A stretch of 64,000 nt of DNA from Pseudomonas sp. WJP1 (GCF_028471945.1 NZ_CP110128.1:1476501-1540500); one strand, 5' to 3'; shown: positions 1 through 8,917, counted from the first letter of the stretch. Translations and numbers: made by a program. The notes: generated by a model from the letters alone, not told the origin.

Positions 1-822
1 CCGTTCTCCGGGCTGGTGCTGCAACACCTCGACGGCTTCCTTGACATGCGCGGCTGGCACTGGCTGTTCCTGCTCGGCGGCGTGCCGTGCATCGGCCTCG
101 GCTTGCTGGTGCTGACCTTGCTCAAGGACCGCATCGAAGACGCCCATTGGCTGACAGCCTCGGAGAAAACCTTGCTGGCCAGCCGCATCGCTCACCATGA
201 ACCGCACAAGAGTGGCGGCTCGCTGCTCGCCGCGCTGCGTATCCCCGGGTTCCTGACCCTGGGCCTGATCTACTTCCTGATCCAGGTGGCGTCCTACGGC
301 CTGAATTTCTGGGCACCACAACTGATCCGTAGCGCAGGCACCGAGAGCCCGGTCATGATCGGTCTGCTGACGGCCATCCCTTACATCTGCGGCGCCATCA
401 GCATGGTGGTGATCGGGCGCTTGTCCGATGCCTCTGGCGAGCGACGCAAGTTTGTCGCCGGCCTTGTCGCCGTTGGTGCGATTGGTTTCTTCTGTGCCGG
501 GATCTTCGCTAACCACACGACCTTCCTGATCGTCGCACTGGGCTTGCTCGGCGCCGGCATCATCGCCTCCATCCCGAGCTTCTGGACCCTGCCGCCTAAA
601 CTGCTGGCCGGTGCCGGCGCGGGTGCCGCGGGCGGGATCGCGGTGATCAACACCCTGGGGCAGTTCGGGGGCATCGTCAGCCCGGTCATGGTCGGACGGA
701 TCAAGGACCTGACCGGCAGCACCACACCGGCGCTGTATGTGATTGGTGTCTGCGCGCTGATCGCTGTTGCGTTGCTGTTGTGGGGCTTGCCGCAGAAGCT
801 GCGCACGCTGGACAAGTTCTAA
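1..822 (+). CDS. MFS transporter, C-terminal part (gene enters from the left)
   Basis: The reading frame is open from the first base (encoding PFSGL..) through the stop at 820-822, so the N-terminal portion lies outside the window. About 272 residues are visible, with some seven to eight hydrophobic segments typical of the C-terminal half of a 12-TM major facilitator. The segment around GWHWLFLLGG.PC is characteristic of the anion:cation symporter (ACS) group that carries organic acids such as phthalate, tartrate or glucarate. The cytoplasmic-loop motif GRLSDASGERRK matches the MFS inter-helix motif. Substrate cannot be read from this part. A REP-type inverted pair follows the stop directly. 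Confidence in MFS is high; the ACS subgroup is an inference. Confidence 0.88.
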   Translation, partial: PFSGLVLQHLDGFLDMRGWHWLFLLGGVPCIGLGLLVLTLLKDRIEDAHWLTASEKTLLASRIAHHEPHKSGGSLLAALRIPGFLTLGLIYFLIQVASYGLNFWAPQLIRSAGTESPVMIGLLTAIPYICGAISMVVIGRLSDASGERRKFVAGLVAVGAIGFFCAGIFANHTTFLIVALGLLGAGIIASIPSFWTLPPKLLAGAGAGAAGGIAVINTLGQFGGIVSPVMVGRIKDLTGSTTPALYVIGVCALIAVALLLWGLPQKLRTLDKF

Positions 823-828
823 GGGTTC

Positions 829-887
829 GCAGGCTACGGCAGCTCCCTCAAGGACCACGAACCCTTGTAGGAGCTGCCGCAGGCTGC
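829..887. repeat. Pseudomonas REP-type inverted pair between convergent genes
   Basis: An 18-base arm (829-846) and its near-complement (870-887, two mismatches) built on the core GGCAGCTCC / GGAGCTGCC form a hairpin with a 23-base loop. It sits between the stop of the MFS gene and the stop of the convergent DMT exporter gene, so it could serve as a shared transcription stop. It has no T-tract. It is a different REP subtype from the GAGCCTGCTCGC elements elsewhere in the window. Confidence 0.7.
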
Positions 888-889
888 GA

Positions 890-1378
890 TCAAGACGTTG
901 CCGTGATCGCTTTTCCTGCCGAATCACCCAACTGAATCAACACCACCCCGCCAATCAGCAACACCGCTCCAGCCAATCGCGGCAAGGTGATTTGCCGTTC
1001 CTCCAACCCAAACCATCCAAAGTGATCCAGCACCAGCGAAGCCACGACTTGCCCCGCCAATGCCAGGGCCATGAATCCAGAAGCGCCAAGCCTGGGCAGC
1101 AGCATCACCGCCAACGAAATGAAAACGACTCCAAAAGCACCACCGGCCCACATCCACATCGGCGCCTTGCCGATGAACGCCAGCGACGGCAATGGCAAGC
1201 GCATCGCCAACATGATCGGCAACAACACCACAATGCTCACCACCAATGAAGCGAGGGTCGCCCACAACGGATGACCCAAACCGCGCCCGAGGTTGAAGTT
1301 GATCGCGCTCTGAAAGGGCACCACCGCCCCGGCAATCACCGCCAGCAATAGCAGGCCGATTGCGTGCAACGTACTCAT
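890..1378 (-). CDS. DMT family transporter (DUF606/YdcZ type)
   Basis: A 162-residue, very hydrophobic protein with about five membrane segments and short loops, typical in length and composition of YdcZ/DUF606 small-molecule exporters of the drug/metabolite superfamily. The motif AGAVVPFQSAINFNLGR near the N-terminus is characteristic. I chose the ATG at 1376-1378 because a GGAG lies 7 bases upstream; an ATG at 1384 would leave the GGAG only one base away. It is divergent from the LysR gene at 1456 with a 77-base shared control region, so that regulator may control it. The substrate is unknown. Confidence 0.8.
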   Translation of the reverse strand: MSTLHAIGLLLLAVIAGAVVPFQSAINFNLGRGLGHPLWATLASLVVSIVVLLPIMLAMRLPLPSLAFIGKAPMWMWAGGAFGVVFISLAVMLLPRLGASGFMALALAGQVVASLVLDHFGWFGLEERQITLPRLAGAVLLIGGVVLIQLGDSAGKAITATS

Positions 1379-1455
1379 ATTCATTCTCCAACAGGTTTTG
1401 CTGGACTCTAGAGTATTCATCGCGCAGATTTAAATTCCGTTTTGTTATCCAGAGC

Positions 1456-2409
1456 ATGCATCAGATGAATGATCTACGGCGCATCGATCTCAACCTGTTG
1501 GTGATCCTCGACGCCTTGCTCAACGAACAACACGTCACTCGCGCGGCAGAGCGCCTGCACCTGAGCCAACCTGCCGTCAGCCATGCTCTGGCGCGCTTGC
1601 GCGATCTGCTCGGTGATCCGTTGCTGGTGCGCGCCGGCGCCAGCCTTGTGCCAACCCCGCGAGCGCTGGAGCTGATGGCCCCGCTGGGCGAAGTCCTGGC
1701 CCAGGTGCAATCGCTGCTCGCGCCCAACGCCTTCGAGCCGGCCACGGCCAAACGCAGCTTTCGCCTGGCGATGTCTGACTACGGCGCCGCCATCGTCCTG
1801 CCGGGATTGATCCGCACACTGCGTCGCGAAGCGCCGGGCATCGACCTGCAAATAAGCCACGCCAGCCGTGAAGGCATGCTCGAAGGGGTGCTCAACGGTG
1901 ATATCGATGTCGCCGCCGGGGTGTTTCCGGAAATGCCCAACGAACTGCGCAGCACGGCGCTATTCGAGGAGCATTACGCCTGCCTGGTAGACCACCAAAG
2001 CCTGCCCGACGACGGCGTCCTCGACCTGCCTACCTACCTTTCGCGCCCCCACGTGCTGCTGGAAATGCGCGGCAGCGGTACCCCGGAAATCGAGCGGGCC
2101 CTGACAGCCTTGCGTGAACGCCGGCGCGTCGCGATCAGCCTGCCGCACTGGAGCGTGGCCCCTGAATTCATCAGCGGCACCGACCTGATTCTCACGGTCG
2201 CTTCCCGGGCCTTGCGCGATATCGATGAGCAGTCATTGATTGTCCTGCCGCCGCCGTTTGAGATTCCGTCGTTTACCTTTGTTTTGGTCTGGCACAAGCG
2301 CCGGGGAGGGGACCAGGCGTTGAATTGGCTGAATGCGCAAATCGAGCGAGCCTCAGCTGATATAGACTGGCGCCCATTCACCCAGACAGCTCAAAAGGAC
2401 TTCCCATGA
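1456..2409 (+). CDS. LysR family transcriptional regulator
   Basis: A LysR regulator of about 317 residues with an intact N-terminal winged HTH (DLNLLVILDALLNEQHVTRAAERLHLSQPAVSHALARLR), a linker with VPTPRALEL, and a type 2 periplasmic-binding-like effector domain. The start could be the ATG at 1456 or the in-frame one at 1465; the open frame extends further upstream but would run through the promoter of the divergent exporter. Its stop overlaps the start of the LysE gene by 4 bases (ATGA), so the two are co-translated. A plausible reading is a small metabolite-export module: regulator, LysE exporter and divergent DMT exporter. The effector is unknown. Confidence 0.88.
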   Translation: MHQMNDLRRIDLNLLVILDALLNEQHVTRAAERLHLSQPAVSHALARLRDLLGDPLLVRAGASLVPTPRALELMAPLGEVLAQVQSLLAPNAFEPATAKRSFRLAMSDYGAAIVLPGLIRTLRREAPGIDLQISHASREGMLEGVLNGDIDVAAGVFPEMPNELRSTALFEEHYACLVDHQSLPDDGVLDLPTYLSRPHVLLEMRGSGTPEIERALTALRERRRVAISLPHWSVAPEFISGTDLILTVASRALRDIDEQSLIVLPPPFEIPSFTFVLVWHKRRGGDQALNWLNAQIERASADIDWRPFTQTAQKDFP

Positions 2410-3044
2410 CCCCATCCCTGTTAATGGCCGTTCTCGCCTCGGGCTTCATCTATGGCATCACGCCTGGGCCGGGGGTATTGGCGGTGTTCGGCATCGGCGC
2501 CGCCCACGGACGACGGGCGGGGGCGGGGTTTCTCTGCGGGCATTTGTTGGGGGACGTGGTCTGGTGCAGTACCGCGCTGATAGCCATCGTCGGTGCGCGG
2601 GAAATCGGCAGCACGGCCTTCGATGTGCTGGGCGTGCTCAGCGGGCTCTACCTGTTCTGGCTCGGCTGGCGTGCGGTGCGGGCGCGTCAGAGGGTTGGCG
2701 AGGCGCCGCAGGGGCCTGCGCGACAGCCATTCTGGCACGGCATCCTGTTCGGCCTGACCAATCCGAAAGCCTACCCGGTGGCTGTGGCCACCTTCACTGC
2801 GCTATTGTCCAGCCGGGCAGAGTTGCTGACCTGGTCGATGCTGCCGTGGCTGATCGTCTTGAGCTTCGTCGGTGGCCTGCTGGCCTACGCTATCCTCATC
2901 GGCATCGTCGGCGCGCGCCAGGTACGCACCTTGTATCAACGCCATGAACTGGCAATCACCCGATTGTGCGGGCTGATGTTCATCGGCTTCGCCATCAACG
3001 CCTTGGCGCATGCGCTGCCGGGGCTGGTGACGAACAAGGCTTGA
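2406..3044 (+). CDS. LysE family translocator (amino-acid exporter)
   Basis: A 212-residue inner-membrane protein with the LysE/RhtB signature at the N-terminus (GITPGPGVLAVFG) and NPKAYPVAVATF in the middle, plus about six hydrophobic segments. Family members export amino acids or related metabolites. The start codon overlaps the LysR stop (ATGA at 2406-2409), indicating translational coupling. The actual substrate is not readable from sequence. Confidence 0.87.
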   Translation: MTPSLLMAVLASGFIYGITPGPGVLAVFGIGAAHGRRAGAGFLCGHLLGDVVWCSTALIAIVGAREIGSTAFDVLGVLSGLYLFWLGWRAVRARQRVGEAPQGPARQPFWHGILFGLTNPKAYPVAVATFTALLSSRAELLTWSMLPWLIVLSFVGGLLAYAILIGIVGARQVRTLYQRHELAITRLCGLMFIGFAINALAHALPGLVTNKA

Positions 3045-3089
3045 CGCGGATCGAAGGACACGTCGGCACTCGGTCAGGGAGGGTTCTTA

Positions 3090-4451
3090 ATGGCTGCAGG
3101 CACCATGACCAGCACAAACTCCGCACCGTTGGCGAGCTACATTGACCTCCTGCTGGACGCCGTTTGCGCGGTCGACAAACAAGGGCGCTTCGTCTTTGTC
3201 AGCGCGGCGTGCGAGCGCATTTTCGGCTACACCCCCGACGAGCTGATTGGCCGGCCAATGATCGACCTGGTGCACCCGGCCGATCGCCAGCGCACCCTCG
3301 ACGCCGCGAAGGACATCATGGACGGCGAGCCCAAGCTCAATTTCGAAAACCGCTACCTGCGCAAGGACGGCCGGGTGGTCAATATCCTGTGGTCGGCGCG
3401 TTGGTCAGAGGTCGATCAGCTGCGCATCGCTGTGGCCCACGACATTACCGAGCGCAAGCTGGCCGAATCCCGACAAGCGGCGTTGTATGCGATTTCCGAA
3501 GCGGCCCATGCGGCGGAAGACTTGCTGGCGTTGTTCAAACGTATCCACCTGATCATCGGCGAATGGTTACCGGCGTTGAATTTTTCCGTGGCGCTGTATG
3601 ACGAGCAGTGTGCGCAGCTGAATTTTCCCTATCACGTCGACGACCACGAGCCGCACCCCGAACAGCCCGGGACCATCACCGCGCGCCTGTGCGCGGAGGT
3701 GATCCACAACGGCCTGCCGATCCTGCTGACGCCGGACCAGAGCGACCTGCCCTCGGAGTTCGAGGCGCTGGTCAGCGGGCAGCATTCGCCGTGCTGGTTG
3801 GGTGTGCCGCTGAACTCGCAAAACGGCACGATTGGTGCCCTGATCGTCAAAAGCGTGCCGGGAGGCGAGCGTTACACCGAGCGGGACAAGGAGTTGCTGC
3901 AATATGTTTGCGCGCAAGTCGCGACGGCTATCGAGCGCAAGCAGTTGCACACGCGCCTGCAGCACATGGCCCAATACGACCAGTTGACCCAGCTGCCCAA
4001 CCGCGAACTGTTGCGTGACCGGCTGAAGCGGGCCCTGGACTCGGCGCGGGAAGACCACGGACGCATGGCCCTGTTGTACGTCGATCTTGACCGATTCAAG
4101 GAAGTCAACGACACCCACGGTCATGCAGTCGGCGACATGTTGCTGCAAACCGTGGCCAACCGGCTCAAGGGCTGCGTGCGCGAAACCGACACGGTGGCGC
4201 GTATTGGCGGTGACGAGTTCGTGGTGTTGCTGCACAGCATCCACGCCTCGGGCGATGCCGACTGCGTGGCCGGGAAAATTCGCCAGGTACTGTCGGCTCC
4301 CATGCGCCTGGACGGGCATAGCCTGCACATCCAGCCGAGCATCGGCGTCGCCCAGTACCCTGAGCACGGGACCGAAGAAAGCCAGCTGTTCAGGCACGCC
4401 GACGAGGCGATGTACACCGCCAAGCGCGAGCAACACCTGCGGCTCGTCTGA
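3090..4451 (+). CDS. Diguanylate cyclase with PAS and GAF sensor domains
   Basis: A 453-residue soluble signalling protein: a PAS domain (about residues 15-130, with FVFVSAACERIFGYTPDELIGR and ending in HDITERK), a GAF domain (about 140-290) and a GGDEF domain (about 295-450). The active-site motif is intact (ARIGGDEFVVLL, near residue 373). An inhibitory I-site RxxD (RETD) stands five residues before it, so the enzyme should make c-di-GMP and be feedback-inhibited. There is no EAL domain and no membrane segment. The AGGGAGG upstream of the ATG at 3090 supports the start. The PAS/GAF ligand is unknown. Confidence 0.9.
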   Translation: MAAGTMTSTNSAPLASYIDLLLDAVCAVDKQGRFVFVSAACERIFGYTPDELIGRPMIDLVHPADRQRTLDAAKDIMDGEPKLNFENRYLRKDGRVVNILWSARWSEVDQLRIAVAHDITERKLAESRQAALYAISEAAHAAEDLLALFKRIHLIIGEWLPALNFSVALYDEQCAQLNFPYHVDDHEPHPEQPGTITARLCAEVIHNGLPILLTPDQSDLPSEFEALVSGQHSPCWLGVPLNSQNGTIGALIVKSVPGGERYTERDKELLQYVCAQVATAIERKQLHTRLQHMAQYDQLTQLPNRELLRDRLKRALDSAREDHGRMALLYVDLDRFKEVNDTHGHAVGDMLLQTVANRLKGCVRETDTVARIGGDEFVVLLHSIHASGDADCVAGKIRQVLSAPMRLDGHSLHIQPSIGVAQYPEHGTEESQLFRHADEAMYTAKREQHLRLV

Positions 4452-4568
4452 GTACATCGTCACCGTTCGTCGCGGCGATTTCAGCTTTTCTAAACCTTTT
4501 GGCGCGTGGAAATTCAGAATCTATGCGGGCGACGGCTCGCCGCGTTCATCATCAAGAGGTAGAGAATC

Positions 4569-4724
4569 ATGCCTAACTCAAGAAACTCGAACTCGGGACA
4601 TGCCAACGATCGAACGAAGACGTCTGAAGCCGGTCGTAAAGGTGGGAAAACCACGACCACGACGGTTGACAAAGACTCCTCGAAATCCGAGATGGGCCGC
4701 AAACCCGGGCAGAAATCCAAGTAA
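4569..4724 (+). CDS. KGG-motif small stress protein
   Basis: A 51-codon gene starting at ATG 4569 after AAGAGGTAG. The product is very hydrophilic, rich in Lys, Ser, Thr and Gly, with the repeat-like motif EAGRKGGK and the related stretch EMGRKPGQ, the hallmark of KGG-repeat (GsiB / stress-induced acidophilic repeat) proteins. Such peptides are linked to general stress and desiccation in bacteria. It is a single gene with its own strong terminator about 30 bases downstream. The function is assigned only by motif. Confidence 0.72.
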   Translation: MPNSRNSNSGHANDRTKTSEAGRKGGKTTTTTVDKDSSKSEMGRKPGQKSK

Positions 4725-4751
4725 TGGATGTAGGTGGTTTTGATTGAGAAG

Positions 4752-4780
4752 CGGGAGCGAAAGCTCCCGTTTGAATTTTT
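4752..4780 (+). terminator. Rho-independent terminator after the KGG gene
   Basis: A perfect 7-bp stem CGGGAGC / GCTCCCG closed by a GAAA tetraloop, followed by TTTGAATTTTT. It separates the KGG gene from the DUF4142 gene. Confidence 0.88.
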
Positions 4781-4798
4781 ACTGAGGAGGGCGCGACC

Positions 4799-5302
4799 AT
4801 GAACCCTATGGCCACCCGATTACGCAACTGCGGCCTGGCCGCGTTACTGGGCCTGTGCGCCAACAGTGCCTTCGCCCAGACACCCACCGAATTCATCAAC
4901 GATGCATCGGCCAAGGGCATCGCCGACATCGAAGCCAGTCGCCTGGCGCACCAGAAGTCCGAATCCAAAGAGGTCAAGGACTACACCATCGTCGTGATCA
5001 ACGACCGCACGACCGCCAACCAGCACCTGGCAAAAATCGCCAAGCAACTGGACTTGCCGGTGGCTCCGCGCGAAGAGGTGATGGAAAAGGCCAAGGCCCT
5101 GATGCCGCAAGTCATGGACGGCGCGACCTTCGACCAGGCCTACGCGGCCAGCCAGGTCAAGACCACCGAGGAAGCCATCGAGCAGCTGGAGCAAACGGCC
5201 CAGACCACCGACGTGCCGCAAATCAAGGCGTTCGCTGAAGAGACTCTGCCTAAATTGCAGAATCACCTGCAAATGGCCAGGGCGCTGCAGGCCAGTCGCT
5301 GA
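4799..5302 (+). CDS. DUF4142 domain-containing exported protein
   Basis: A 167-residue protein with an N-terminal signal peptide (LAALLGLCANSAFAQ, cleavage after AFA) followed by a helical ferritin-like DUF4142 domain. Its typical segments are FINDASAKGIADIEASRLA and a C-terminal helix ending LPKLQNHLQMAR. The protein should be periplasmic or outer-membrane associated; the biochemical role of DUF4142 is unknown, although in pseudomonads such genes often sit with stress genes, as here next to a KGG gene. The strong GAGGAGG 8 bases before the ATG fixes the start. Confidence 0.82.
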   Translation: MNPMATRLRNCGLAALLGLCANSAFAQTPTEFINDASAKGIADIEASRLAHQKSESKEVKDYTIVVINDRTTANQHLAKIAKQLDLPVAPREEVMEKAKALMPQVMDGATFDQAYAASQVKTTEEAIEQLEQTAQTTDVPQIKAFAEETLPKLQNHLQMARALQASR

Positions 5303-5307
5303 CCCTG

Positions 5308-5332
5308 CGCGGGTGACTGACGGTCACCCGCG
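5308..5332. terminator. Bidirectional stem-loop between convergent genes
   Basis: A perfect 10-bp inverted repeat (CGCGGGTGAC / GTCACCCGCG) with a 5-base loop lies between the stop of the DUF4142 gene and the stop of the convergent iron-permease-like gene. No T-run follows on either strand, so termination is inferred from position. Confidence 0.6.
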
Positions 5333-5343
5333 TACTATATCGA

Positions 5344-5754
5344 TCAGCATTCATTCAGATCCTGCTTGCCTTTCTCCTGCACCACGGTGCCATCAATGGA
5401 AATGGTCTGGCCTTCGCCAAGGCTGCGGTAGTGCTTTCTCAAGGCTTCCAGTTCCTTGAGGTCCAGCGCCTCGAGCCCCAGCATCGCGTTCTGCGCCTCC
5501 TTCGTCACTCGCAGCAACTCATCGACCTTCAGGTGCAGAATGTCCGTGTCACGGTTCTGCGTGTTCTGGATCAGGAACACCATCAGGAAGGTGATGATGG
5601 TGGTCGAGGTGTTGATGACCAGCTGCCAGGTGTCGTTGAAACCGAAAACCGGCCCACTCAACCCCCACACTAAAATCAGGATGATCGCGCCCAGGAAAGT
5701 CGTGGGACTGCCGGTCCAGAGGGCGAGTTTCTGGGCGATTTGTGCGAATTTCAT
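5344..5754 (-). CDS. Low-affinity iron permease family protein
   Basis: A 136-residue protein with two clear membrane segments (FLGAIILILVWGLSGPVFG and LVINTSTTIITFLMVFLIQNTQNRD). This is the core of the low-affinity iron permease / Fet4-like family; bacterial members are short two-to-four-TM proteins of unproven transport function. The soluble C-terminal region is helical with an acidic, Leu-rich stretch. It is a single-gene unit, convergent with the DUF4142 gene. The family call is confident; iron transport itself is not shown by the sequence. Confidence 0.8.
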   Translation of the reverse strand: MKFAQIAQKLALWTGSPTTFLGAIILILVWGLSGPVFGFNDTWQLVINTSTTIITFLMVFLIQNTQNRDTDILHLKVDELLRVTKEAQNAMLGLEALDLKELEALRKHYRSLGEGQTISIDGTVVQEKGKQDLNEC

Positions 5755-5965
5755 GGCCGTTTTCCTTATTGGGGATGAACCTGAAGTTCAGACATCGGTG
5801 GCGCGATGAAAATTCGGCTCACATTGCGGCTCATTAAGCACGGAGGTAGGCAATGTCTTAAATCTGGGTGGGAATCTTCCTTTGTGCCGGTTTGTGACTA
5901 GTATCAGTGGCAGTCAATTTGCCAGCATGTGTTCACACGGATAGAAACCGGATAAGAGGCTCCTC

Positions 5966-7051
5966 ATGGAATTCTTCGAAAAATTAGCAAGTCTCGCTGC
6001 CAAAGTTCGTTTACAGGGCGCAGCCATCCAGACGGAAGAGGCAACCAAAAATGCTTTTGTGATGCCGTTTATCAGCACGGTACTGGGCTACGATGTTTTC
6101 GATCCGACCGAAGTGACACCTGAATTTGTTTGCGATATTGGAACGAAGAAAGGGGAGAAAATTGACTACGCAATCATGAAGGCGGGCGAGGTTCAGATCC
6201 TCATCGAGTGCAAAAAAATTGGTGAGCCGCTGCACATCAATCATGCCTCCCAGCTGTTTCGCTATTTCCATGTCACCAGCGCCCGAATCTCGATTCTCAC
6301 CAATGGACAGGTCTACAAGTTTTTCACCGACCTGGACGCGCCGAACAAGATGGATGAGAAGCCGTTTCTCGAACTCGACCTGTTGGACATCGACGAGTAC
6401 TCGGTCCCCGAACTGGTGAAGCTCACCAAATCGGCGTTCGATGTGGAGTCGATCATTAGCGCAGCAGGTGAGTTGAAATACGTCAGCCAAATTAAAAAAG
6501 TGATCGCTTCTCAGGTAAGCAAGCCGGACGACGATTTTGTGAAGGTGTTTGCTTCGCGGGTTTACGACGGGGTAATCACCCAGAAAGTCCGCGAGCAATT
6601 CCATGAACTGACGAGAAAGGCCGTAGTGCAGTTTCTCAACGATCAAATCAATGACAGGCTCAAGTCAGCAATGAGTGGCGCAATCCAGCCTGCGTTGGCT
6701 TCTATACCGGTCGCCACTGGTGACACTGAACAACCCGATGCTCGAGAGGAATCAGGGGACAAGGTACTGACGACGTTGGAAGAGCTTGAGGGATACCACA
6801 TCGTCCGTGCTGTGGTCCGGTCTGTTGTCGATGCGAAGCGGATTGTTCAACGCGACACCCAGAGTTACTTCGGTATCCTGCTTGACGACAACAACCGAAA
6901 ACCGATCTGTCGTCTGCACTTCAATCGTTCGCAGAAATATATCGGCATATTTGACGAAGAGAAGAATGAAACCCGGCACGCGATAGGTTCCGTTGATGAC
7001 ATTTACGAATATTCAGATCATTTGAAGAAGACTGTCGGCTACTACGATTGA
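5966..7051 (+). CDS. Orphan type I restriction HsdR_N-like nuclease-domain protein
   Basis: A 361-residue protein. The N-terminal 150 residues have the layout of the HsdR N-terminal PD-(D/E)xK nuclease: EEATKNAFVMPFISTVLGYD, then D67 (KIDYAI) and E81-x-K83 (LIECKK), the catalytic D...ExK triad. It lacks the helicase domain of real HsdR and there is no hsdM or hsdS next to it. A coiled/helical middle is followed by a C-terminal domain (about 270-361) that I do not recognise but which recurs in this stand-alone family. It is a lone gene with somewhat lower GC than its neighbours and a REPIN directly downstream. Possible roles include defence or DNA repair; none is demonstrable from sequence. 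Confidence 0.75.
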   Translation: MEFFEKLASLAAKVRLQGAAIQTEEATKNAFVMPFISTVLGYDVFDPTEVTPEFVCDIGTKKGEKIDYAIMKAGEVQILIECKKIGEPLHINHASQLFRYFHVTSARISILTNGQVYKFFTDLDAPNKMDEKPFLELDLLDIDEYSVPELVKLTKSAFDVESIISAAGELKYVSQIKKVIASQVSKPDDDFVKVFASRVYDGVITQKVREQFHELTRKAVVQFLNDQINDRLKSAMSGAIQPALASIPVATGDTEQPDAREESGDKVLTTLEELEGYHIVRAVVRSVVDAKRIVQRDTQSYFGILLDDNNRKPICRLHFNRSQKYIGIFDEEKNETRHAIGSVDDIYEYSDHLKKTVGYYD

Positions 7052-7115
7052 GAATATTGGCCGGTTACAAAAATCTGCCCAATAGAACCTGACATCGATC
7101 AGTCAAGGTGCAAAA

Positions 7116-7209
7116 CCTGTGGGAGCGAGCCTGCTCGCGATAGCGTCATGTCAGCCAGCGGCGATGTTGGCTGTACAATCGCCATCGCAAGCAGGCTCAC
7201 TCCCACAGG
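7116..7209. repeat. REPIN (two inverted REP sequences)
   Basis: Two REP arms in inverted orientation: CCTGTGGGAGCGAGCCTGCT.. from 7116 and its complement ..GGCTCACTCCCACAGG ending at 7209, with a ~45-base spacer. This is the typical Pseudomonas REPIN, mobilised in trans by RAYT transposases; no rayT is visible in the window. It lies between the HsdR_N-like gene and tam. Confidence 0.9.
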
Positions 7210-7313
7210 AGTTTTCGCGCCAAAGGTGGAATAGAGCAAAACCTGCCGTCGGTAGTATCGTAGCAATCCGGTCGTTGGCTTACGGCTGAACAATGCACCG
7301 ACAGGAGAACGCA

Positions 7314-8084
7314 ATGAGTTGGTCCGCCAAACAATACGTCGCTTTTGAAGATGAACGCACCCGCCCAGCCCGCGACCTGCTGGCCGCCATACCCGCCGGG
7401 ACAGTGCGCTCGGCCATCGACATCGGTTGCGGTCCGGGTAACTCGACCGAGTTGCTGGTGGAACGTTTTGCCGACGCAACCGTACGTGGGCTGGACAGTT
7501 CGACCGACATGATCGAGGCCGCGCGCAAGCGCCTGCCGCAGGTGCGCTTCGATGTCGCTGACATAGACACCTGGAATGACAGTGGCCCGTTCGACGTGAT
7601 TTTTGCCAACGCGGTGCTGCAATGGGTACCCGATCACGCAACGTTGCTGCCGGCGCTGGTGAGCAAACTCGTGCCCGGTGGCAGCCTGGCGATCCAGATG
7701 CCGGACAACCTCAACCAACCTTCGCACCGCTTGATGCGCGAAGTGGCGGCTGACGGTCCCTGGGCGGGCAAGCTTGCCGAAGTCGCCGGACAGAGGACGG
7801 AAATGGCCGATGCCAGCGTTTATTACTCGATGTTGAAAGCCTGTTGCACCCGCGTCGATGTATGGCGCACCACTTATTATCATCCGCTGGCGGGCGGCGC
7901 GTCGGGTGTGGTGGAGTGGTTCAAGGGCAGCGGGTTGCGGCCGTTCCTCGAACCGTTGGATGAGGCTGAACGCGTGCAGTTTCTGAAGCAATATCAGGCT
8001 GCAATTGAACAAGCCTATCCGGCATTGGCCGATGGCTCGGTATTGCTACCGTTCCCGCGTTTGTTTCTTGTGGCGACGCGCTGA
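7314..8084 (+). CDS. tam: Trans-aconitate 2-methyltransferase
   Basis: A 256-residue class I SAM-dependent methyltransferase with motif I DIGCGPGNSTELL. The Tam-specific features are the start MSWSAKQYVAFEDERTRPA, the segment FDVIFANAVLQWVPDH and IQMPDNLNQPSHRLMR. Tam methylates trans-aconitate, an inhibitor of aconitase formed spontaneously from cis-aconitate. I chose the ATG at 7314 because AGGAG lies 7 bases upstream and the upstream in-frame ATG at 7293 has no such site. It is a single gene downstream of a REPIN. Confidence 0.9.
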   Translation: MSWSAKQYVAFEDERTRPARDLLAAIPAGTVRSAIDIGCGPGNSTELLVERFADATVRGLDSSTDMIEAARKRLPQVRFDVADIDTWNDSGPFDVIFANAVLQWVPDHATLLPALVSKLVPGGSLAIQMPDNLNQPSHRLMREVAADGPWAGKLAEVAGQRTEMADASVYYSMLKACCTRVDVWRTTYYHPLAGGASGVVEWFKGSGLRPFLEPLDEAERVQFLKQYQAAIEQAYPALADGSVLLPFPRLFLVATR

Positions 8085-8136
8085 TGCGAACTGGGACAGG
8101 TCACGCCGAGCGTCATCTGTCCCATGGCTTGATCAA

Positions 8137-8865
8137 TCAGCGCTGAACACCGACCAACATCATCATCGGCCGTTCCCGCTCTTCGGCCAATGCCGGTTGC
8201 GCTTGGACCTCGGCGTCCGTCGGTCCCCATTCATTGACATGCCGGATGCTGAAACCGGCGCCAATCAGACTGTTGAATAACGTGCCAACGGTACGGTGCT
8301 GCTTGATCACGCCGTCCGCCAGCCAGTTGGTTACGCGCTCACCTTCCAGTTGATAGCTATCCACCGGCCAGCTCTTGCGGCCCTCGGCATCGGTGGTCCA
8401 GCCGGGATTGCGCGGCGCCATGAAAATCGGGTGCTCGATGGAAAACACAAACAGCGAGCCAGGTTTGAGCGCTGCGTGGATAGTCGCGAACAGCCCCGGC
8501 AAGTCCTTGATGTAATGCAGCGCAAGAGAGCTGTAGGCCAGGTCGAAACTGCTTGCCGGTAGATTGAGCTGTTCGAGGTCTGCGCGTTCGTAGCGGATAT
8601 TGGTGGCGGACGTTGTGCTGCCAGCCCGATCAAGCATTTTCTGCGAAACGTCCAGGCCCAGCACGCTGTGGGCACCTTGCTCACTGGCCCAACGGCAAAA
8701 CCAGCCGTAACCGCAACCGAGGTCCACCACCTTCAAGCCTTGCATCGGCGACAACATCGCCTTCAGCGCAGGCCATTCCGGTGCGGCATCCAGGCCGTTG
8801 ATGGAGCGGGCCATTTGACTGTAGCCCTGGAAGAAATCGGGGTTGTCGTAGATGTTTTGGGTCAT
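8137..8865 (-). CDS. Class I SAM-dependent methyltransferase
   Basis: A 242-residue cytosolic methyltransferase (methyltransferase type 11 class) with motif I VVDLGCGYGWFCRWASEQGA and the following VLGLDVSQKMLDRA. The segment SFDLAYSSLALHYIKDL is the post-I/II region. Its substrate is unknown. The start is at 8865 (MTQNIYDNPDFF); the open frame continues upstream only because it runs through a REP sequence that happens to be open. It converges on tam. Confidence 0.83.
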   Translation of the reverse strand: MTQNIYDNPDFFQGYSQMARSINGLDAAPEWPALKAMLSPMQGLKVVDLGCGYGWFCRWASEQGAHSVLGLDVSQKMLDRAGSTTSATNIRYERADLEQLNLPASSFDLAYSSLALHYIKDLPGLFATIHAALKPGSLFVFSIEHPIFMAPRNPGWTTDAEGRKSWPVDSYQLEGERVTNWLADGVIKQHRTVGTLFNSLIGAGFSIRHVNEWGPTDAEVQAQPALAEERERPMMMLVGVQR

Positions 8866-8917
8866 GGTTGGGGTGCTCTGCTGAGATCGTTCACATTCGT
8901 TGGGGTACCGAAAACCC

